Source of the DNA: Pseudognaphalium luteoalbum
Lineage: Eukaryota > Streptophyta > Magnoliopsida > Asterales > Asteraceae
Assembly (NCBI GenBank): GCA_963422505.1
Contig: OY730196.1
Location: forward strand, 116,583,965 to 116,647,964
Direction of reading: 5' to 3'
Length of the DNA: 64,000 nucleotides
Positions 57,040-64,000 of this stretch are shown here, piece by piece. Position 1 is the stretch's first letter; every line of letters starts with the position of its first letter. Below the pieces are notes generated by a model. It had not been told where the DNA came from and ran no database searches. It saw only the letters and a list, made by a program, of their open reading frames with translations. Both the position numbers and the translations under genes were made by a program.

Positions 57040-60000
57040 ATGTCTGTTTCTATGAAAGAAGTTGACCCAGTCTTTCAAGGAGCTGGACAAAAACCGTATC
57101 CTTTGTCTTATAAGAATTAATTATAGTTAATAGTTAATGTTGTTAAAACTACAAGTTAGTTGCTTTAAAAATAGAATGCCCATATGTAAATGATTAAAGA
57201 AGGCTATTATAAAAATAATGTAAAAAGTACAGCAATTGATTCTGATTCAGTATGTTAGATTATAGGATTTTTTTCTTTGAGGATGTTCCTCTTTATATCT
57301 TCCTTGACAATTTACAGAGGAATTGAGGTATGGCGTATCGAAAATTCTAACCCAGTGGCTGTCCCGGAGTCTTCTTATGGTAAATTTTTTACAGGGGAAA
57401 CCTATTTGATATTAAAGGTGTGTTCTCTTATCTTACTATGTATAATAATTTTATAGTTGACAGTCATTTTGACATTTCCTGGAAATTGTTAAAAAACATT
57501 ACAACGAATCCTTATAGCACCTGTCGTTTTTAGAGTATGTGTTTTGCAGTGGTATTTCCCTTACGGTTTAAGCATGAAAAGACTTGTATAATCTCCTAAC
57601 TGTATTATAGATCTCCCAAAATCCCAATGAAATACAATCCATTGTTTAATTATTCTTTTGTTTTTACTGAATTATGCATTTTCCATTCATTTTATAGACC
57701 AATGCTTCAAAAAGTGGTGCCTTCCGCTATGACATTCACTACTGGATAGGTAAAGATGCAAGTGAGGTGAGTTTTCACACAAATTTTTTTTTTTTTTTTT
57801 TCTAAATTTTTTATCTACATGAATTTGTTTATTATTAATTGTATCACATAAATTGTATGTAATTTTATATTGTCAAAGGGTGAAGCTGGCATTGTAGCCA
57901 TAAAAACGCTTGAACTCGATGCAGCTCTTGGAGGACGAGCTGTCCAGTATCGTGAATTACAAGGACATGAAACCGAGAGATTTCTTTCTTGCTTTAAACC
58001 ATGTATCATACCTGAAGAAGCTGAACCTCAAGAACACAAAACTCGTATGTTTGTTTGCAAAGGAAAGCACGTGGTTCATGTACAAGAGGCATGTATTCGT
58101 TTTACCTGTTCCATCACTTCTCATTACGTATGACCAGTTATCTTATTTAAAATATTATTTACTGAACGCAGGTTCATTGTGCTCGATCTTCACTCAAACA
58201 CGATGCCATTTGTATATTAGACAGTAAAAATAAGATATTCCAGTTTAATGGGTCAAATACTTCGACACAAGAAAGGGCTAAAGCACTAGAAGTTATGCAG
58301 TATATCAGAGATACTTACCATCGTTCGAAATGTGATATAGCAACTATTGGTAAGTGGATTTTATATTATGTAAAATCCAAATTAGTTTCATATCTTGAGA
58401 TTTTGTTTCTGGTTTCATGATAGAGGATGGGATGCTGATGGGTGATGCTGAGGCTGGTGAATTTTGGGGTTTCTTTGGTGGATTCGCGCCACTTCCAAAG
58501 AAAACAACTGCGAATGATGCTCAAAGTACTGACGCTCTTCCTAATCAGCTATTTTGGTAATATGTTTCTATCGTGATTTTTATAAGCAGTGTGAACTAAA
58601 ATATAGTCTGTGGAATTGTTTTATAACTTGAACCTCAAAGAATGTTAATTATTTAAAGGTTTATATGTCTGAAAACGTATCAGCTTTATCCAAAACTCTC
58701 TTATATGTATCCAACTTTAGAATTTTTTATTGTGTGTATCAAACTTTCAATAATTGCTCTTGTATGTATCCGATGACCTCATCAGGTAACCAAAATTTTT
58801 GCTGACATGGGCGCCATATAAGGGCACTCCCAACGGGCAAACCGGTTGCCAACCCGTTTGCCAATTGATTTGAGTTTGGTGCCATTGGCCAAATCACTTC
58901 TCAGTTCCCAACCACTTTGATTCCGAACCGGATAACCGATTGCAAATCGGTTGAAAATTGAGGCATGCGTGCTTTTTTTTTGTTTAGTGTATAGAAATGA
59001 TGGTATATTGGTAAATGTGGGGCCCAGAAAAATGAAGTGGTTAATCATTGATGGCAGTGGGTAATCGGTTGTGAATTAGTTTTTGAATCAGTTGTGAAAA
59101 TCTGACGTGGCGGAAGTGGTTGATAAATGGTTGGGAGTGCCCTAAGTTGCAATATAATCCACCACGTCTCTCGTTTACAAGTTATAATAAAAGAGTTTTG
59201 GATAGAATTTAATACATCTTAGATGTTTACCCCTTATTTAAATCCCCCAAAGCATTGTACTTGGATATCTAACAAGATTTGTGTTTGGTGTTCAAGTGTG
59301 AACAAAGGGCAGGCAGAACGTGTTGCTGCTGATTCGTTCACAAAGAAGCTACTAGACACACACAAATGTTATTTTCTGGATTGCGGATCGGAAGTTTATG
59401 TTTGGGTGGGACGAAGCACTTCTTTAGATGAAAGAAAAGCTGCAAATGGAGCTGCAGAAGTAAAATATGATTATAAATTTCAAAGATTGTTATACTGATG
59501 TACGTACCTTATCTCCACTTATTTTGCTCATTATAATATGCAGGAACATTTACGTGGCCAGGACAGGACAAAATCTAAGATAATCTGCATAATTGAAAAT
59601 TTTGAGACAGTATCTTTCCGGTCAAAGTTTGATTCGTGGCCTCAACCTGGTGATGTGGTAGCATCCGAGGATGGTAGAGGCAAGGTGGCCGGTTAGTTAT
59701 GCCATACTTTTCAACATAACTTTCTTATAGATTATACTTGAAAAATACTTTTTACTATTTTTTGAGTGTTTGTGATCGGTGTTTTATAGCACTTCTAAAA
59801 CGCCAAGGGCTTGATGTTAAGGGTCTGCTTAAAGCTGATCCAGCGAAGGAGGAACCAGAGGAGGAACCTGAACCATATATCGATTGCAGTGGAACTTTGC
59901 AGGTCTGACAAAATTTGTTTCTTTACCTTGTATTATGGAGTATGTGTTAGCTTTGTAGTATATAAATGTAGCCCTAACTTGGTTTCATAGGTGTGGCGTG

Positions 60001-63000
60001 TGAATGGCCAAGAGAAGAGTCTCTTGTCAGAGACTGATCAGTCAAAATTCTACACTGGAGACTGCTATATCTTTCAATATACATATTCTGGAGATGAACA
60101 AGAGGAGTGCCTTATAGGTACTTGGTTTGGAAAGGAAAGTGTTACGGTAATTCTTTTGCACCTAAGTTTTCGAACTTTCAAGCGTTGTTTCGATGCTAGG
60201 AACTAATGTACTTATTCAACAATATATATATTGTAGGAAGATAAAGATTCAGCTCATTCACAGGCAAGCAAGATGATCGAGTCAGTCAAGTTTTTGGCGA
60301 CTCAGGTAATTAACTTACTAACCTAGTATTATAAGAGCTTTGAAATTTTTAGCATATGATATACTCATAATTTGATCTGATGGATCTTTAGGCACGCATT
60401 TACGAAGGACATGAACCTTTCCTTTTCTATGCAATATTTCAGAGTTTTATGATTCTCAAGGTGTGTTTCAACTAACATACAAGGAAAATTATTAGCAATT
60501 ATATAAATTTATTTCTTAAATATGATTAATTTTCAGGGTGGTCTCAGTAATGGATACAAGAAGTACATATCAGAGAAGGGACTACCAGATGATACCTATA
60601 AAGAGGATGGAATCGCACTATTTCGAGTTCAAGGCTCTGGACCAGAAAACATGCAATCAATTCAAGTTGAACCTGTAAGTTCACTTAGATGATAAAAGAA
60701 AAAAAAATATGGTGTCACATTTTTTGTTTTCATAGCCAAAGAAGGTTACCGTTAATCACCAAAACATATATCAATTTAGTTTTAACTGTTTCAGGTTGCT
60801 TCATCCTTGAACTCCTGCTACTGTTACATATTACACAAGGATTCACTTGTCTTTACTTGGAACGGAAGGCAAACTACTGCTGATGACCAAGAACTTGCTG
60901 AGAGACAACTGGATCTCATTAAGGTGTGCATCTTTCTACTACCATCATCTAATTCTAATTAGCATATACAGGTGAAACAAATATTGAATGTTGTTCCTTT
61001 TTTTTTTGTAATGTTTATATCCAGGCATACATATAATTTGTTATATATATATATACATATAATAATCCTAGATGAGTAACTTTATTCAATCTAGTGACAC
61101 TCTATATTCACTTGTAGCCCGATTTGCAAACCAGAGTTCATAAGGAGGGTGCAGAGTCTACCCAGTTTTGGGAAATTCTGGGCGGGAAGAAAGAATATGC
61201 CGCTCAAAAGATTCCAAGGGAGGCTGAAAGTGATCCTCATCTGTTCTCATGCACATTGTCCAAAGGTTAAACCAACTCCATTAAAGGAAACCATATTCTC
61301 CAAGCCCTATTTCTTCATATTAACTATTTTTTTTGCTTTTGATGCTTGTTTCTGGATTTTTGCTTCTCCAGGAGACGATCTGAAGGTGGGTAATTATTTC
61401 AGAAGTTTTTTCCTCTGTTGTTCACTGTGGATATATTTCTTGTGTAATTTGATTTATCAAACATGATATAATATATATATTACATAAAAGGCTGGTTTTT
61501 TGTTGATGCAGGTGACTGAGATATACAACTTCGACCAGGATGATTTGTTGACAGAAGATGTATATATCCTCGACTGTCACACAAGCATCTTTCTTTGGGT
61601 AGGACAGGAGTTTCATTCAAAGACCAAAACACAAGTATTACGTATTGGCGAGGTATTATTTTAGAATTATAAACAGCATGACTTAATGATGTTCTAGAAT
61701 GTAGGACAGTTATTTGTTTTCATTGAATAATCATACCCCATTTAATCAACATAAGAGCAATGTAATTATCAATAACAACACTTTGTAAATGGACATTTAC
61801 AGAAATTTATCGATCGTGATGTTCTTCTTGAGAAATTATCTCTTCAAGCTCCAATATTTATCATAATGGAAGCAAGTGAACCACCGTTCTACACACGTTT
61901 CTTCAAATGGGATTCAAAAAAATCTGCAGTAAGTTATATTCGTTGATCATAATGTGGAGCAAACCACATAATCTCAAAGTTTGTTACATGCTAATTCTGT
62001 TAGTATGTCTACAGATGCATGGAAATTCATTCCAAAGGAGACTCTCTCTTATAAAAGATGGAGGCCGGTCAACTATGAATCTTGTAAGCAACCAAATCAT
62101 ATGTTTGCCTTATGGTGTGCATTTTATATCCACCAATGTTGATTCATTAGATTAAGATTAATTTATTACGGGATAATTCCTTTATTCTCTTTCTTTTGAA
62201 ATAAACGGTCCTTGTTGCATGATCAGAAACCCAAAAAGAGAGCACCGGTATCATTTGGAGGAAGGTCAGCGTCTGAAAAACCACAAAGGTCAAGAAGTGT
62301 GTCATTCAGCTCTGACCGACCACGTGCCCGGGGCAGATCTCCAGCCTTCAATGCCCTTGCTTCCAAGTTTGATAATCCAGGTGGAAGGAATCTTTCAACT
62401 CCTCCACCACAGTTAAACAAACTTTATCCCAAAGTTGGTGGCGCTAGTGAATCCAGTGGTGGTGGTGGTGGTGGCGGTAGTTTAGATACCTCTAGAATTC
62501 TTTCCAAGTCTAAGGCGATAGCATCACTAACTGCCTCTTTTGACAAACCAACACGAGAAAAACTTATGCCCCGTTCTGTTAAAGGTAATATTACTAATAA
62601 TAGTTGCTGTGTTGGGTCTATTAGTCTTTGCCTTAATTTAAAATAAAAATAAAAATTAAAGGACTACTGAAAGTTATTGTATTATCTTGTTATCAGTGAG
62701 TTCCGATTCAACTGCAATTTCTGAGTCGAACTCAAAGGTTAATCCAGTGAGTAGTAGAAAAGAGTCACTACCAGTAAAGGAAGATGTCAAAGAGAATGAG
62801 GCTGAAGATGAGGAAGGGCTCACAGTATACCCATACGATCGCTTAACAACATCATCAACAAACCCTGCTCCGGATATTGATGTAACCAAACGAGAGGTAC
62901 ATTTATTTCTAACACGCTCACCGAAAATGACAGTTGGATCTATGAAACTAAAGGTGGCAAAATGGGCGGTCAAGAAGGTTGGTTAAAGGATAAAAACAGG

Positions 63001-63453
63001 TTCGGGTCAAACTCATCAAAACAGGTCATGTTGGGTTGACCCAGAACACTTCATATTTATTTATTTGTTAATAAATAGATAGGGGGTAAAGTATGATTCA
63101 AAAGTTATATTAATTCACTATATAATTTGTTATTCAATAGTTTATTTAGAAGGTATTTAATTTTTGATGCAATATATGTTCACTTTAGGAGACTTTCTAG
63201 ACATTTGACCTGTTCAACCCATTTGCCCCATCTCTTTGAAGCTAATTTCTCCATTTGATCTGTTAAAAGTTAAAATTAAATTCAAATTGGGTTGAAATTT
63301 TCACCTCATCGTGACAATAATTTTTGATATTATATGCAGATGTATCTATCAAAGGCTGAGTTCAGGGAGAAGTTTAATATGACGAAAGACGCTTTCAACA
63401 AGATGCCAAAATGGAGACAAAATAAGATGAAAATATCAATTAATCTGTTCTGA
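57040..63453 (+). CDS. VLN4: Villin (VLN4/5 type) actin-binding protein, 22 coding exons
   Basis: Villins bundle, cap and in some cases sever actin filaments. Exons: 57040-57095, 57318-57417, 57698-57766, 57879-58088, 58172-58349, 58424-58556, 59297-59459, 59544-59691, 59790-59902, 59991-60146, 60237-60305, 60392-60460, 60537-60674, 60795-60923, 61118-61265, 61372-61385, 61512-61652, 61803-61928, 62015-62083, 62227-62584, 62697-62896 and 63340-63453. All junctions keep frame: 966 residues, near the 974 of Arabidopsis VLN4. Six gelsolin repeats are marked by GIEVWRIEN, FQFNGSN, YVWVGRS, VWRVNGQ, VFTWNGRQ and FLWVGQE. A linker rich in Ser, Arg and Gly (eight Gly in a row) precedes the headpiece (YPYDRL to KWRQNKMKISINLF). 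The MSVSM start and the linker favour VLN4/5. In repeat 1, CIIPEEAEPQEHKTR lacks the usual GGVASGF stretch. Intron 4 uses a GC donor; exon 16 is 14 bases. Confidence 0.94.
58680..59215. repeat. Foldback MITE in villin intron 6, split by a younger MITE
   Basis: TTTATCCAAAACTCTC near 58686 and its inverse GAGTTTTGGATAGAA near 59195 bracket the insertion at 58822-59142. Borders and duplication are not sharp. Confidence 0.5.
58822..59142. mobile_element. Tourist-like (PIF/Harbinger) MITE in villin intron 6
   Basis: 321 bp with inverted ends GGGCACTCCCAAC and GTTGGGAGTGCCC and the duplication TAA at 58819-58821 and 59143-59145. No coding sequence. It sits in the longest villin intron, between the exons ending 58556 and starting 59297. 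Confidence 0.92.
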
Positions 63454-64000
63454 GTTATCTACACTTCCATTCAATGGCATATGAAGGAAAACACTCTAAC
63501 CAAATTCCCTTTTCATCAGCAGATTAGCTCTAGTTCGAAACCCATAAATAACTCTAACTGCAGTTTTTTTATATGTTGCAGCAGATCCATTTTTTATTCT
63601 TTTAGTCTGATATATATAGGTCTGCTATTTAGCTTTCCATTCTTCTTTGACTTAGTTACTTCCATTCTGTATATCACACATCCTGGTTCAGCTTCATATA
63701 TCCATCAGTTGATTACACATTTAAATGGAAGGGTATACGGAGCAAAGCGAGTGTAAATCCGTCATTATCCAGTAATAAAAATTTGATCTCATTTTTGTAA
63801 CGACAAGTGGCATTTCATTTGGGATATCAGCACCATTTTGTTAGGCAGGAAATGATTTAGTGTGTTCATGATCATATAAACCCAAACTTCCATTTCCATT
63901 ACACGTGTATATAGTAGGATACCAGATACGTTACATTCTATATGCGTATATATATTGTCCATTCTACTACAAGAAGGTAAAGCTCTTTTTTATGATGTAA
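63454..64000 (+). other. 3' flank of the villin gene
   Basis: Probably the 3' untranslated region for the first 300 bases or so (AATAAA-like AATAAAAAT near 63772-63780), then unassigned sequence to the window end. The open frame at 63481-63756 shows no domain. Confidence 0.5.

Overview
This window is nuclear DNA of a flowering plant. The genes are intron-rich, with GT..AG introns. They include plant-only families: an LSD1-type zinc finger protein, a group IId WRKY factor, a TRICHOME BIREFRINGENCE-LIKE protein, a receptor-like kinase and a villin. Transposable elements of almost every plant class surround them. A eudicot is clear; a daisy-family (Asteraceae) origin is only my impression of the repeat style. 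All gene models were built by eye from reading frames and splice signals. Every multi-exon host model given here keeps an open frame through all junctions.

Layout: 1.1-3.7 kb, LSD1-like gene on the minus strand. 4,688-15,108, a complete 10.4 kb Mutator-like element with about 220 bp terminal inverted repeats and a perfect 9 bp target duplication. It carries a PB1-like gene (+), a spliced MuDR-type transposase (-) and a spliced DUF1985/Ulp1 protease-like gene (-), so it resembles the Kaonashi/KI MULE group. 15.5-25.7 kb, four Helitron-like elements lying head to tail. One is split by two LTR insertions (solo-LTR type, 5 bp duplications), and another holds a decayed RPA70-like gene. 28.2-32.2 kb, a composite repeat with a third solo LTR. 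32.6-34.5 kb, a PIF/Harbinger element carrying only a broken Myb-like ORF1.

36.5-37.5 kb, a WRKY IId gene whose signature is WKKYGEK instead of WRKYGQK. 38.6-46.7 kb, a TIR element, a hAT element, a TRIM retrotransposon inserted in an unidentified gene remnant, and a Gag fragment. 47.3-50.0 kb, a TBL gene (-). 50.4-52.3 kb, a Mutator foldback MITE, a hAT MITE and a truncated second TRIM copy. 52.9-55.5 kb, a receptor-like kinase with no ectodomain in the model (+). 57.0-63.5 kb, a 22-exon villin-4-like gene (+) with nested MITEs in one intron.

The host genes form no operon or evident pathway. LSD1, WRKY and the kinase are of defence or stress-signalling families; TBL and villin act in cell wall acetylation and the actin cytoskeleton. 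The most unusual structure is inside the solo LTRs. Each of three LTRs carries a cluster of short hairpins whose stems change in a compensated way, most strikingly ten copies with an invariant AGAACGA loop at 20.2-20.5 kb.
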